DNA of 64,000 nucleotides, from assembly GCF_020164585.1 (NCBI RefSeq), contig NZ_JAIQZF010000001.1, positions 310,001 to 374,000 of the forward strand, written 5' to 3'. Below are positions 44,264-53,753 of this stretch, in pieces. The first letter of the stretch is position 1. Every line of letters starts with the position of its first letter. Below the pieces are notes generated by a model that did not search any database, had not been told where the DNA came from, and worked only from the letters and a program-made list of their open reading frames with translations. Position numbers and translations under genes: made by a program. The DNA comes from Psychroflexus curvus (lineage in GTDB: Bacteria; Bacteroidota; Bacteroidia; Flavobacteriales; Flavobacteriaceae).

Positions 44264-44779
44264 TTAGAAACGCTTCATTTGCTGTTTCATCATCTGGATT
44301 TGTTCATTAAGCATTCCGTGCTTGTCCAATGATTTAGCTTCCTTGAGGAGCAACTGAGCTTCACGCTTTCTTCTTTTGGTCATTGCAATTCCAGCCAAAT
44401 TCAATTTTGCCATTGCCAGGTCTTGTTTCATAGACAATCCTAATTTAATAGCTCTTTTGAAGTATTTTTCAGCTTTTGTCATATTGGTTTGAGACAACAA
44501 TAACCCATGTATATAATTGAAGTAACCTTGTTGTTTCTGAGTAAGGGCAGTTTCAGGATTTTTAATTTTATCAAGCCATTTTCTTGCGCCTTCAAAATCT
44601 TGTTTTCTCAATCTAAGAAAAGCAAGCAGAATCATCTCATTTTTAAAATAAAGGAAAATGAAAATTCCAGAGAGCAGAATTAGAGCGATACCGTTGCCGA
44701 TGTTATTTTCTACAATTTGATAAATTCCAAAAGCTATGATTAGCCCTGCTATAATAAGTTTGAAGTTTTTGTTGAACAT
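44264..44779 (-). CDS. small membrane protein with TPR-like repeats
   Basis: The 171-aa protein has two membrane spans (about 5-45) and then a helical region with TPR-like pattern, including A-E-K-Y-F-K-R-A-I-K-L-G near 102-113 and A-K-L-N-L-A-G-I-A near 123-131. It is conserved in flavobacteria by recollection, with no known role. A TAGATTTG box (44797-44804, minus strand) lies 18 bp upstream but has no -33 partner. It is convergent with the response regulator gene. Confidence 0.65.
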   Translation of the reverse strand: MFNKNFKLIIAGLIIAFGIYQIVENNIGNGIALILLSGIFIFLYFKNEMILLAFLRLRKQDFEGARKWLDKIKNPETALTQKQQGYFNYIHGLLLSQTNMTKAEKYFKRAIKLGLSMKQDLAMAKLNLAGIAMTKRRKREAQLLLKEAKSLDKHGMLNEQIQMMKQQMKRF

Positions 44780-44838
44780 GCTAGTTATTTTAAGTGCAAA
44801 TCTAGCAAAAACAAATGGAAAAAACTTTGCTACAAGAC

Positions 44839-44868
44839 TTGTAAAACTAAAAATGAATCGTATATTTG
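44839..44868 (+). promoter_or_regulatory. strong promoter of rpmH
   Basis: TTG (44839-44841), spacer of exactly 19 nt, and TATATTTG (44861-44868). It is one of the two best promoter matches in the window (with that of tRNA-Arg). The rpmH start is 46 bp downstream. Confidence 0.75.
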
Positions 44869-44913
44869 CACGCAGTTTTAAGAAATAGATAATTTATTTA
44901 AAGTCATAAAAAA

Positions 44914-45075
44914 ATGAAAAGAACTTTTCAACCTTCTAATAAAAAGAGAAAGAATAAACACGGATTTAGAGAGAGAATGTCCTCTGTAAATGGTCGTAAA
45001 GTTCTTAAACAAAGAAGAGCTAAAGGAAGAAAAAAATTAAGTGTTTCTTCTGAAATGAGTTTAAGAAAAAGATAA
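44914..45075 (+). CDS. rpmH: 50S ribosomal protein L34
   Basis: A 53-aa frame starts [18 protein letters not shown] and ends in S-L-R-K-R, with R-M-S-S-V-N-G-R and L-K-Q-R-R-A-K-G-R in between, exactly the L34 pattern. It is a structural protein of the large ribosomal subunit. Frame boundaries were worked out by hand: ATG 44914-44916, TAA 45073-45075. The rnpA gene, often next to rpmH in other phyla, is not adjacent. A strong promoter and a terminator frame it, so it is monocistronic. Confidence 0.97.
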   Translation: MKRTFQPSNKKRKNKHGFRERMSSVNGRKVLKQRRAKGRKKLSVSSEMSLRKR

Positions 45076-45101
45076 ATGTTTAATTAATTTCAAAATATGA
45101 A

Positions 45102-45129
45102 GGTGTTGCATTTCGCAACGCCTTTTTTT
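45102..45129 (+). terminator. intrinsic terminator after rpmH
   Basis: Stem GGTGTTGC / GCAACGCC (8 bp, one G-U) with loop ATTTC, followed by seven T. It lies 26 bp after the L34 stop codon and isolates it from carB. Confidence 0.85.
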
Positions 45130-45163
45130 ATACCCAATAGTTCCATTTTAAAACACTTCTACT

Positions 45164-48016
45164 ATGCCAAAAAACAACGCCATCAAAACAATGCTTATCA
45201 TCGGCTCTGGTCCAATTGTAATAGGACAAGCTTGTGAGTTTGATTATGCAGGATCTCAATCCTTAAGATCACTGCGAGAAGAGGGAATTAAAACTATTTT
45301 GATAAACAGTAATCCTGCAACGATTATGACCGATCCTTCTATGGCAGACCATGTTTATCTAAAGCCACTGACAACTAAGTCGATAATTGAGATTTTAAAG
45401 GATCACCCAGAAATTGATGCAGTTTTACCTACTATGGGAGGACAGACTGCCTTAAATCTCTGTATTGAAGCAGATGATAAGGGAATATGGGAAGATTTTG
45501 ATGTAAAAATTACCGGTGTAGATATCGATGCCATCAATATTACAGAAGACAGAGAGAAATTTAGAAAATTGATGCAAGATATTGGAGTAGGAGTAGCTCC
45601 ATCCAAAACGGTAACCTCTTTTTTACAGGGAAAAGAAGTGGCACAAACCTTTGGGTTTCCTTTAGTCATTAGAGCTTCTTTTACTTTAGGAGGAAGTGGA
45701 GCGTCTATTGTTTATTCAGAAGATCGATTTGAAGAATTGCTCACCAGGGGTCTTGAAGCTTCTCCTATTCACGAAGTGATAATAGATAAAGCTCTACTTG
45801 GGTGGAAAGAATTTGAGTTAGAATTGTTAAGAGATCGCAATGATAATGTGACTATCATCTGTAGTATAGAAAATATGGATCCCATGGGTATTCATACTGG
45901 AGATTCCATAACTGTTGCTCCAGCCATGACTTTAAGCGACAGGACTTATCAAAAGATGAGAGACATGGCTATCAAAATGATGAGAAGTATTGGAGATTTT
46001 GCAGGTGGATGCAATGTTCAGTTTGCCGTAAGTCCAGATGAAAAGGAAGATATTATTGCCATTGAAATCAATCCAAGAGTTTCAAGGTCCTCAGCTTTGG
46101 CTTCAAAAGCAACGGGTTATCCCATTGCCAAAGTCGCTTCTAAATTGGCCATAGGTTACCATTTAGACGAACTTCAAAACCAAATCACGCAAACTACATC
46201 GGCGTTTTTTGAACCTACTCTTGATTATGTGATTGTAAAAATCCCAAGATGGAACTTCGATAAGTTTGAAGGTTCAGACAGAACCTTGGGACTTCAAATG
46301 AAGTCTGTAGGCGAAGTGATGGGAATAGGTCGTTCTTTTCAAGAAGCTTTACACAAAGCAACTCAATCCCTGGAAATCAAAAGAAATGGACTAGGTGCAG
46401 ATGGTAAAAGTTATACCGATTACAATCAAATTCTAAGTAAACTGGAATTTGCTAGTTGGGATAGGGTTTTTGTGATTTACGATGCTATTCAAATGGGAAT
46501 ACCACTGAGTAGAATTCACGAAATCACCAAAATTGATATGTGGTTCCTCAAACAATACGAAGAGCTTTTCAATTTGGAAAAGGAAATTTCAAAATACTCT
46601 ATTGATAATATCAGCAAAGATTTGATGCTTGAGGCTAAACAAAAAGGTTTTGCTGATCGCCAAATCGCTCACATGTTGAAATGCCTGGAAAGCGAAGTTT
46701 ACGTTAAGCGTGAGGAATTAAACGTGAATAGAATCTACAAACTAGTAGATACCTGCGCTGCAGAATTTGAAGCACATACACCCTATTATTATTCAACTTT
46801 TGAAGCGGATGTTGTCAACAAGGATGGAGACAGAATAAATACAAATGAAAGCATTGTCACTGACAAGAAAAAAGTGATTGTCTTAGGTTCTGGACCAAAT
46901 AGAATTGGTCAGGGGATAGAATTTGACTACTGTTGTGTTCATGGCGTCATGGCTGCTGCAGAATGCGGTTATGAAACCATCATGATCAACTGTAACCCTG
47001 AAACGGTGTCCACTGATTTTGACACAGCAGATAAACTTTATTTTGAACCTGTCTTTTGGGAACATATTTACGATATCATCAAGCATGAGAATCCCGAAGG
47101 GGTAATTGTTCAGCTTGGGGGTCAGACAGCTTTGAAGCTTGCTGAAAAGCTAAGCAGATATGGCATTAAGATTTTAGGAACCAGTTATGAATCTCTGGAC
47201 CTTGCAGAAGATAGAGGGAGCTTCTCTAAATTATTACAAGAAAATAATATTCCTTATCCAGAATTTGGTGTGGCTGAAACAGCCGAAGAAGCCTTAGACC
47301 TCGCAAGAGAGCTGGATTTCCCAATTCTTGTAAGACCTTCTTATGTTCTTGGAGGACAAGGAATGAAAATTGTTATTAATGAAAAAGAGCTCGAAAATCA
47401 TGTGATTGATTTATTGAGAAAAATTCCTAATAATAAATTGCTTTTAGACCATTATCTCGATGGAGCTATAGAGGCAGAAGCAGATGCCATTTGTGATGGC
47501 GAAGAGGTCTACATCGTTGGGATCATGGAGCATATTGAGCCTTGTGGGGTACATTCTGGAGATTCCAATGCATTGCTTCCACCTTTTAATCTTGGAGACT
47601 TGGTTCTGGAACAAATTAAAGACCATACTAAGAAAATCGCTCTGGCACTCAATACCGTTGGTTTGCTAAACGTTCAATTTGCCATAAAAGATGATAACGT
47701 CTACATTATAGAAGCCAATCCACGGGCTTCCAGAACAGTTCCATTTATCGCAAAGGCTTATAAAGAACCTTATGTGAATTATGCTACCAAAATCATGTTG
47801 GGTAAAAATAAATTAACCGACTTCACTTTCAATCCTCAGCTAGAAGGGTATGCGATAAAACAGCCGGTTTTCTCTTTTGATAAGTTCCATAACGTAAACA
47901 AACAGTTAGGCCCTGAGATGAAGAGTACAGGAGAAAGCATTTTGTTCATAGACAGTTTGAAAGATGACACCTTCTATGAATTGTATGGAAGACGTAAAAT
48001 GTACCTAAGCAAATAA
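45164..48016 (+). CDS. carB: carbamoyl-phosphate synthase large subunit, without C-terminal regulatory domain
   Basis: The 950-aa protein has two ATP-grasp halves: the first with I-G-S-G-P-I-V-I-G-Q-A near 13-23 and P-T-M-G-G-Q-T-A-L near 88-96, the second with G-S-G-P-N-R-I-G-Q-G near 575 and V-Q-L-G-G-Q-T-A-L near 650. It makes carbamoyl phosphate from bicarbonate, ammonia from CarA, and two ATP. It ends at G-R-R-K-M-Y-L-S-K near residue 950, where enteric CarB (about 1070 aa) continues into the MGS-like allosteric domain. So regulation by UMP, IMP or ornithine through that domain is absent. It shares one base with the next gene (TAATG). Confidence 0.95.
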   Translation: MPKNNAIKTMLIIGSGPIVIGQACEFDYAGSQSLRSLREEGIKTILINSNPATIMTDPSMADHVYLKPLTTKSIIEILKDHPEIDAVLPTMGGQTALNLCIEADDKGIWEDFDVKITGVDIDAINITEDREKFRKLMQDIGVGVAPSKTVTSFLQGKEVAQTFGFPLVIRASFTLGGSGASIVYSEDRFEELLTRGLEASPIHEVIIDKALLGWKEFELELLRDRNDNVTIICSIENMDPMGIHTGDSITVAPAMTLSDRTYQKMRDMAIKMMRSIGDFAGGCNVQFAVSPDEKEDIIAIEINPRVSRSSALASKATGYPIAKVASKLAIGYHLDELQNQITQTTSAFFEPTLDYVIVKIPRWNFDKFEGSDRTLGLQMKSVGEVMGIGRSFQEALHKATQSLEIKRNGLGADGKSYTDYNQILSKLEFASWDRVFVIYDAIQMGIPLSRIHEITKIDMWFLKQYEELFNLEKEISKYSIDNISKDLMLEAKQKGFADRQIAHMLKCLESEVYVKREELNVNRIYKLVDTCAAEFEAHTPYYYSTFEADVVNKDGDRINTNESIVTDKKKVIVLGSGPNRIGQGIEFDYCCVHGVMAAAECGYETIMINCNPETVSTDFDTADKLYFEPVFWEHIYDIIKHENPEGVIVQLGGQTALKLAEKLSRYGIKILGTSYESLDLAEDRGSFSKLLQENNIPYPEFGVAETAEEALDLARELDFPILVRPSYVLGGQGMKIVINEKELENHVIDLLRKIPNNKLLLDHYLDGAIEAEADAICDGEEVYIVGIMEHIEPCGVHSGDSNALLPPFNLGDLVLEQIKDHTKKIALALNTVGLLNVQFAIKDDNVYIIEANPRASRTVPFIAKAYKEPYVNYATKIMLGKNKLTDFTFNPQLEGYAIKQPVFSFDKFHNVNKQLGPEMKSTGESILFIDSLKDDTFYELYGRRKMYLSK

Positions 48017-48525
48017 TGGCCTTAATTCAATCTATAAAAGGAATTTCTCCTCAATTACCTTCATCGTGTTTTCTAGCTGAAAATTCAACCCTGGTTGGTG
48101 ATGTCAAGCTAGGGGAGAATTGTAGTATTTGGTATAATGCTGTGGTACGTGGGGATGTGAATTCAATTGAAATAGGGGATGAGACCAATATCCAGGATGG
48201 AGCAATTATTCACTGTACGTATCAGAAGGCATCGACAAAGATTGGGAACAGGGTTTCCATAGGTCATAAAGCCATAGTTCATGGTTGTACAATACACGAC
48301 GATGTTTTGATAGGAATGGGTGCCATTGTGATGGATCATGCCGTTATTGAGAGCGGAAGTATCGTAGCCGCTGGAGCAATTGTGACAGCTGGTACTCGAG
48401 TTGAAGCTCATTCTATTTTCGCGGGAATTCCAGCCAAAAGGTTAAAAACTGTTTCTGAAGATAATTTAGAAATGATAAAACGTACGGCTAAAAATTATAC
48501 GCTTTATAAAACCTGGATAGATTGA
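48016..48525 (+). CDS. gamma carbonic anhydrase family protein
   Basis: The 169-aa protein is a left-handed beta-helix of hexapeptide repeats. Three histidines at the expected metal-binding sites (His66, His84, His89, in I-I-H-C and S-I-G-H-K-A-I-V-H) are kept, so zinc or iron binding and CO2 hydration are plausible. W-Y-N-A-V-V-R-G-D near 39-47 is the family signature. The start overlaps the carB stop by one base. Supplying bicarbonate to carbamoyl-phosphate synthesis is an attractive link but is inference. Confidence 0.85.
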   Translation: MALIQSIKGISPQLPSSCFLAENSTLVGDVKLGENCSIWYNAVVRGDVNSIEIGDETNIQDGAIIHCTYQKASTKIGNRVSIGHKAIVHGCTIHDDVLIGMGAIVMDHAVIESGSIVAAGAIVTAGTRVEAHSIFAGIPAKRLKTVSEDNLEMIKRTAKNYTLYKTWID

Positions 48526-48545
48526 TATTCATTTGACAGACAAAA

Positions 48546-48582
48546 AAATCCCGCTTCAAATCAATTTTGAAGCGGGATTTTT
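48546..48582. terminator. bidirectional terminator between the carbonic anhydrase and clpB genes
   Basis: A perfect 15-bp stem (AAATCCCGCTTCAAA and complement) with a 5-nt loop has a T-run on the plus side and an A-run on the other side (T-run on the minus strand). It ends transcription from both convergent genes. Confidence 0.9.
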
Positions 48583-48598
48583 AACTTATAACATAAAC

Positions 48599-51184
48599 TT
48601 ACTGATTCCTAAAAACCAATTCTCCATCAAACTGGTCGAGTAAAATAATACTGTCGGTTTTTATATGCTCTGCCAGAAGTTCTTTTGAAAGCGTATTCAA
48701 GACTTCCTTTTGAATTGTTCTTTTTACGGGTCTTGCACCATATTGCGGATCAAAACCAATTCTGGCTATGTAATCGATAGCATCATCTGTAGCATCTATG
48801 GTGATGCCCTGCTTCATCAGCATTTTCTTTAAATCATTGATTTGTAATTCTACAATCTTTTTGATGTTATCCTTAGAAAGTGGTGTGAACATTACAATAT
48901 CATCTATCCTGTTTAAGAATTCGGGTCTTACACTTTGTTTTAAAAGACCCAGCACTTCAACTTTAGCGCCTTCCATCGCTGTTTCTACATCTGCTATTGC
49001 GTCGTATTTCTCCTGGATAATATGACTGCCGATATTGGACGTCATCACAATAATTGAATTTTTAAAGTCGGCTAATCTCCCTTTGTTATCAGTTAATCGG
49101 CCTTCATCTAGAACCTGCAATAAAATATTGAAGGTGTCTGGATGGGCTTTTTCGATTTCATCCAATAAAATCACAGAGTAAGGCTTTCTTCTCACAGCTT
49201 CCGTCAATTGTCCACCTTCTTCATAACCCACATATCCAGGAGGTGCACCAACTAAACGACTTACCGAATGTCTTTCCTGGTATTCACTCATATCTATTCG
49301 AGTCATTGAACTCTCATCATCAAACATATATTCAGCAAGGGCTTTGGCCAATTCTGTTTTACCAACTCCGGTTGTACCAAGAAACAGGAATGAACCTATT
49401 GGTCTGTTTTGATCTTGCAATCCTGCCCGGCTTCTTCTTACTGCATCTGAAACAGCTTGTATAGCTTCATCCTGACCCACAACTCTGTTATGTAATTCAT
49501 CCTCAAGTTTAAGAAGTTTTTCACGGTCGGATTGCAACATTTTAGTTACAGGTATGCCAGTCCATTTGGCAACGACTTCAGCTATATCTTCATAAGTAAC
49601 TTCTTCTTTGATCAGCGTATTATCAGATTTCTGGTTTTCTACTTCATTTTGAAGTTTTTCCAGCTTTTCCTGAGCTTCTTTAACCTTACCATATCGAATC
49701 TCAGCTACTTTTCCATAATCACCTTCGCGTTCTGCCCTTTCAGCTTCAAGTTTATAATCCTCGATATCAGTCTTTATTTTTTGAATATTATCTACGATAT
49801 CCTTTTCATTTTTCCAACGTGCATGGAGGGTGTTACGTTCTTCTTTTAAATCTGCTAAATCTGCTCTGAGTGATTTTAATTTGGTTTCGTCATTTTCACG
49901 TTTTATCGCTTCAATTTCAATTTCCAGCTGCATAACTTTTCTGTCTAAAACATCGAGTTCTTCTGGTTTAGAATTGATTTCCATTCTAAGTTTTGAAGCT
50001 GCCTCATCCATCAAGTCAATAGCCTTATCGGGGAGAAATCTATTGGTAATATAACGCTGAGAAAGTTCTACGGCACCAATGATCGCCTCATCTTTAATTC
50101 TGACTTTATGGTGAGTTTCGTATTTTTCTTTAATTCCTCTGAGGATTGAAATAGCACTCTCGGTATCTGGTTCATTTACAGTCACTTTTTGGAAACGTCT
50201 CTCAAGAGCTTTGTCCTTCTCAAAGTACTTTTGAAATTCATCCAGCGTAGTGGCTCCAATAGCTCTTAACTCTCCTCTGGCAAGAGCAGGCTTCAAAATA
50301 TTGGCGGCGTCCATGGCACCCTGGCCACCCCCAGCACCTACAAGTGTGTGAATTTCGTCTATGAATAAAACAATATCGCCATCGCTGGAGGTGACTTCTT
50401 TAATAACTGCTTTTAGACGTTCTTCAAATTCACCTTTGTATTTGGCGCCAGCAATAAGGGCACCCATATCTAAGCTATATATCTTCTTAGATTTTAGATT
50501 TTCAGGAATATCACCATTTATTATTCTATGAGCAAGACCTTCTGCAATAGCTGTTTTACCAGTCCCAGGCTCACCAACTAGCATAGGGTTATTTTTGGTT
50601 CTTCTGGAAAGTATCTGAAGTATTCTTCGTATTTCTTCATCCCGTCCAATGACAGGGTCTAGTTTACCTTCCTCAGCCATTTTGTTGAGGTTATTAGCAT
50701 ACTTTTCAAGAGAGTTGTAGTTGTCCTCAGCACTTTGGGAAGTCACCCTATCTCCTTTTCTAAGTTCTTGAATAGCTGATTCCAAAGCTTTCTCTGTAAC
50801 TCCCTGATCCTTTAAAACCTGTGCTATCTTGCTTTTGCTTCTGAAAATAGCTAATATGAGATGTTCTATGGAAACATAATCATCATTCATTTTTTTAGCA
50901 ACAATACTCGCTTCGTTGATGGTCTTTCCTGCTTCTCTTGAAAGCATGATATCGCCACCAGACACTTTAGGAAAGTTTTCTAAATTTTTATCGAGTATTT
51001 GAAGAAAAAGCTGAGTATTCACATTCAGTTTTTTCAGCAGAAACGGGGTAACATTTTCATCAACTTCAGAAATAGCTTTAAATATATGCTCATTTTCTAT
51101 TTGTTGATGTCCTAATTCCTGAGCAAGTTGCTGAGCCTTTTGAACAGCTTCTTGCGTTTTTATTGTGAAGTTTTTAAAATCCAT
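48599..51184 (-). CDS. clpB: ATP-dependent disaggregase ClpB
   Basis: The 861-aa protein (from ATG 51184) has the Clp N-domain (1-140), two AAA+ modules with Walker A G-E-P-G-T-G-K-T near 205 and G-T-T-G-V-G-K-T near 600, and a middle coiled-coil region (about 410-525) diagnostic of ClpB rather than ClpA/C. With DnaK it dissolves protein aggregates after heat shock. I chose M-D-F-K-N-F as the start because the family begins there; an upstream ATG at 51211 adds nine unconserved residues. Direct repeats at 51234-51279 lie just upstream and may be a heat-shock operator. Confidence 0.95.
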   Translation of the reverse strand: MDFKNFTIKTQEAVQKAQQLAQELGHQQIENEHIFKAISEVDENVTPFLLKKLNVNTQLFLQILDKNLENFPKVSGGDIMLSREAGKTINEASIVAKKMNDDYVSIEHLILAIFRSKSKIAQVLKDQGVTEKALESAIQELRKGDRVTSQSAEDNYNSLEKYANNLNKMAEEGKLDPVIGRDEEIRRILQILSRRTKNNPMLVGEPGTGKTAIAEGLAHRIINGDIPENLKSKKIYSLDMGALIAGAKYKGEFEERLKAVIKEVTSSDGDIVLFIDEIHTLVGAGGGQGAMDAANILKPALARGELRAIGATTLDEFQKYFEKDKALERRFQKVTVNEPDTESAISILRGIKEKYETHHKVRIKDEAIIGAVELSQRYITNRFLPDKAIDLMDEAASKLRMEINSKPEELDVLDRKVMQLEIEIEAIKRENDETKLKSLRADLADLKEERNTLHARWKNEKDIVDNIQKIKTDIEDYKLEAERAEREGDYGKVAEIRYGKVKEAQEKLEKLQNEVENQKSDNTLIKEEVTYEDIAEVVAKWTGIPVTKMLQSDREKLLKLEDELHNRVVGQDEAIQAVSDAVRRSRAGLQDQNRPIGSFLFLGTTGVGKTELAKALAEYMFDDESSMTRIDMSEYQERHSVSRLVGAPPGYVGYEEGGQLTEAVRRKPYSVILLDEIEKAHPDTFNILLQVLDEGRLTDNKGRLADFKNSIIVMTSNIGSHIIQEKYDAIADVETAMEGAKVEVLGLLKQSVRPEFLNRIDDIVMFTPLSKDNIKKIVELQINDLKKMLMKQGITIDATDDAIDYIARIGFDPQYGARPVKRTIQKEVLNTLSKELLAEHIKTDSIILLDQFDGELVFRNQ

Positions 51185-51233
51185 GTTTTCAATTTTAAAT
51201 ATAGATTTCAAACCATGTACCTAATTATATTAT

Positions 51234-51279
51234 TGACATTTTGACAGCTAAATATTCTTTTTAACTAACATTTTGACAG
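51234..51279 (-). promoter_or_regulatory. pair of 13-bp TGACA-repeat motifs upstream of clpB
   Basis: The 12-mer ACATTTTGACAG occurs at 51236-51247 and again at 51268-51279, 32 bp apart (about three helical turns). With the preceding bases each site reads T(G/A)ACA-TTT-TGACA. On the coding strand this is CTGTCAAAATGT. They lie 50-95 bp upstream of the clpB start. A regulator-binding or alternative-sigma role is likely but is inference. No TAnnTTTG promoter was found here. Confidence 0.55.
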
Positions 51280-51341
51280 TTTTAATGAAAATTAATAAAA
51301 GATAACGATACAATCAAGATGAACTAGAAGGACTGAAAATG

Positions 51342-51373
51342 AAAAAGCTCGAATCCTAAAATTCAAGCTTTTT
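51342..51373 (-). terminator. hairpin terminator after the TonB-dependent receptor gene
   Basis: Stem AAAAAGCTTGAAT / ATTCGAGCTTTTT on the minus strand (one G-U pair) around loop TTTAGG. T-runs flank both sides, so it can also work on the plus strand. It lies 31 bp after the receptor gene stop. Confidence 0.75.
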
Positions 51374-51403
51374 TTACTATAAACGAAAACTAATTCAAAT
51401 GAC

Positions 51404-53632
51404 TTAAAATCTAAATTCAAAACCTCCATAGACACCAAAAGGATGGCCAGGTCTTAATCCAGCGGGAACTCTAGCTACTTCATATTCATTATCTAATACA
51501 TTAATAAGATTTGAGGTTAAACTTAAATTCTTATTGAGGTGATATTTTACAGAGAGGTCAACTAGAAAATTGCTTCCTACTTTCTCGTTGGCAGGAATAC
51601 TTCCTGAACCCGCCTGTGTTCTGAATTCTCCTCTATATCTAGCATTGGCATGGGCCTCAAATTTAGTGGCAATGAAACTCAATCCTATATTGAACTGATG
51701 TCTTGAGAGGTATGGAACTTCATCTCCATTTTCTACTGTTCCCCAAATTCCAACATTACTATCGAATGAATTTTGGAAAGTAGCATCGGTAAACGTGTAG
51801 GCTATTGTAAGGGGTAAGCTAAAATTTGAATTACTCTTCAAGAAATCATACCCTGCTTGTGCCTCAATTCCAGCTACATTTACCTCACCAGCGTTAAACT
51901 GATCTAATGTTCCAACACCACCAGATGCTGCAAAATCACTCCCTAGCAAGTTGCTGTAGTCATTATAGAAACCTACGACTTCTCCAGATAGACCGTTATG
52001 GTTGAAACGAGTTCCCAATTCGTAGTTCACGCTCTGCTCAGAACTTTCTTCTGGGCGAGTTCCTCCAGGGGAGAATCCCTTGTGAATACCTCCAAACAAA
52101 GAGAATTCTCTATTCAGTTTATAATTTGCTCCTATACCTGGTATAAATTCATTGGTTTCATTAGACCTTGATGAAAGATCAGACCCCGTCCTATTTACAT
52201 CGTTTTTGCCATAATCATTTCTTTCCAATTTTATATTTTCATACCGAATCCCCGGAGTAATGGTAAGTTTTCCATATTTCAATTTATATAAGACATGAGC
52301 TGCAAAAGCATTAGCATCGGTTATTCGGTTTGAATCTGTCCCTGGAACACCAGCATTTACTAAATTCATATTGCCATCTATCATGTTATAACCGTCTTTC
52401 CATTGAAATCTATCTTCTTCATCTTGGTGTAATCTTAATCCAACTTCAATATCATGATATACATCACCTGTTAAGAAATGATAATCTGCTTTGGTTTGGA
52501 TGCCCTGAGAGTAATATGCTCTATTGTTGTTTTTTAAATTTAAAGCAGATCCTGCAAAATCTTGTGAACCATTTGCTATCCCAAATAAGAGAGGAAAATC
52601 ACCTGGATTATCAAGAAGATTTGCAATACTTGTGGATTGTCCATTTGCAGAAACATCGTTCAATTTATACCAATTTCTTTTAAAATCGTTTCGATAAGCA
52701 GTAGTTGTTACCCTAAAATAATCCGAAAAATTTGCCGTGTGCGTTAACATGAATTGGGTATGATCTGTACTCATCAGATCCTTTTGCGAACCTGCATAGC
52801 GTCTGAAAGGGGTTTTTCTGAAATCCTCGTTGGTTAAGCCGAGATAAGTTTCATCCGACTCTTCATCAGAATATTGAAATTTGAAGTCTAAGGACTGTTG
52901 AACACTAGCTTCAGGATTTGTGTTGACTCTGAACTTAGCAACTAAATCATTCATTTCGAATCCCGTGTTACCACCCTTATCCAGATTTTTAAAACCATCA
53001 GACTGTCTTCTGTTATATTCGACCATATAACCAAAGTTTTTGAAGGAGTCACCCACATTGGCATATCCGTTGAATGTACTGTAAGAACCGTAACTGGCAC
53101 GTGCATTTGCTTTAAAGGTTGATGGAATTTCTGTTGAAACAAAATTAATAGCACCACCTGTGGTATTTGGTCCGTATTGAATTTGGCTACTTCCCTTCAA
53201 AACTTCAACTGCTTGCATCCTATTGATATTCGGGAAATAATAAGCAGCAGAAGCACTGTAAGGCGCCGGAGCCATTAGAATTCCATCTTCCATGATGTTT
53301 ATTTTAGAAGAACGCTCTGGAGATGTTCCTCTCAAACTTATGTTTGGTCTTAAACCAAAACCATCTTCTTCATAAATGTTTACCCCTGGAACCTGGCCTA
53401 AAACCCTATTGATATCAAAATAATTTTGTTGTTCCAGCTCTTGTTTAGATAGGAAATAGGCAGAACCTGTCCGGTTTCTAGCTTCAAATTTGCTGCCTAA
53501 AAGTTTGTTAGCTATAATAGTAACTTCCATTAAATCTTGAATGGAATCATTTGCTATCGGCTTTTGATTTTGAGCTGTTAAAAATCCTGTACTTAGAAAT
53601 AACAAACTAGCTGTAATGCGCTTTAAATTCAT
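51404..53632 (-). CDS. TonB-dependent outer-membrane receptor (FecA-like)
   Basis: The 742-aa protein has a signal peptide (ends near T-A-Q), a plug domain (about 55-165) with I-S-L-R-G-T-S-P-E-R-S and V-E-V-L-K-G-S-S-Q-I-Q-Y-G-P, and a 22-strand barrel ending in the aromatic G-F-E-F-R-F. No N-terminal carboxypeptidase-like domain (SusC type) is present, so it is a classic iron-type receptor. The nearest characterised group is ferric dicitrate or siderophore receptors, but the ligand is not settled. A promoter lies 44 bp upstream and a terminator behind. No TonB, Fur box or partner genes are nearby. Confidence 0.9.
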   Translation of the reverse strand: MNLKRITASLLFLSTGFLTAQNQKPIANDSIQDLMEVTIIANKLLGSKFEARNRTGSAYFLSKQELEQQNYFDINRVLGQVPGVNIYEEDGFGLRPNISLRGTSPERSSKINIMEDGILMAPAPYSASAAYYFPNINRMQAVEVLKGSSQIQYGPNTTGGAINFVSTEIPSTFKANARASYGSYSTFNGYANVGDSFKNFGYMVEYNRRQSDGFKNLDKGGNTGFEMNDLVAKFRVNTNPEASVQQSLDFKFQYSDEESDETYLGLTNEDFRKTPFRRYAGSQKDLMSTDHTQFMLTHTANFSDYFRVTTTAYRNDFKRNWYKLNDVSANGQSTSIANLLDNPGDFPLLFGIANGSQDFAGSALNLKNNNRAYYSQGIQTKADYHFLTGDVYHDIEVGLRLHQDEEDRFQWKDGYNMIDGNMNLVNAGVPGTDSNRITDANAFAAHVLYKLKYGKLTITPGIRYENIKLERNDYGKNDVNRTGSDLSSRSNETNEFIPGIGANYKLNREFSLFGGIHKGFSPGGTRPEESSEQSVNYELGTRFNHNGLSGEVVGFYNDYSNLLGSDFAASGGVGTLDQFNAGEVNVAGIEAQAGYDFLKSNSNFSLPLTIAYTFTDATFQNSFDSNVGIWGTVENGDEVPYLSRHQFNIGLSFIATKFEAHANARYRGEFRTQAGSGSIPANEKVGSNFLVDLSVKYHLNKNLSLTSNLINVLDNEYEVARVPAGLRPGHPFGVYGGFEFRF

Positions 53633-53675
53633 TCTAAATTTATTTAGATTAATTATAATTAAACTTATTTTTGTG

Positions 53676-53706
53676 CAAAATTAATAGCCAACTTTGAATA
53701 CCACAA
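53676..53706 (-). promoter_or_regulatory. promoter of the TonB-dependent receptor gene
   Basis: On the minus strand TTG (53704-53706), spacer 20, TAATTTTG (53676-53683), a perfect TAnnTTTG. No obvious iron-regulator palindrome was seen. Confidence 0.6.
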
Positions 53707-53753
53707 GTTTATTTAGACTTAATTTAAATAAAACTTCTTATGCTTTTGAGAAT

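Noticed and set aside
51185-51211. Longer ClpB start at 51211
   Set aside because: The nine extra residues are not part of the family; M-D-F-K-N-F is the usual start.
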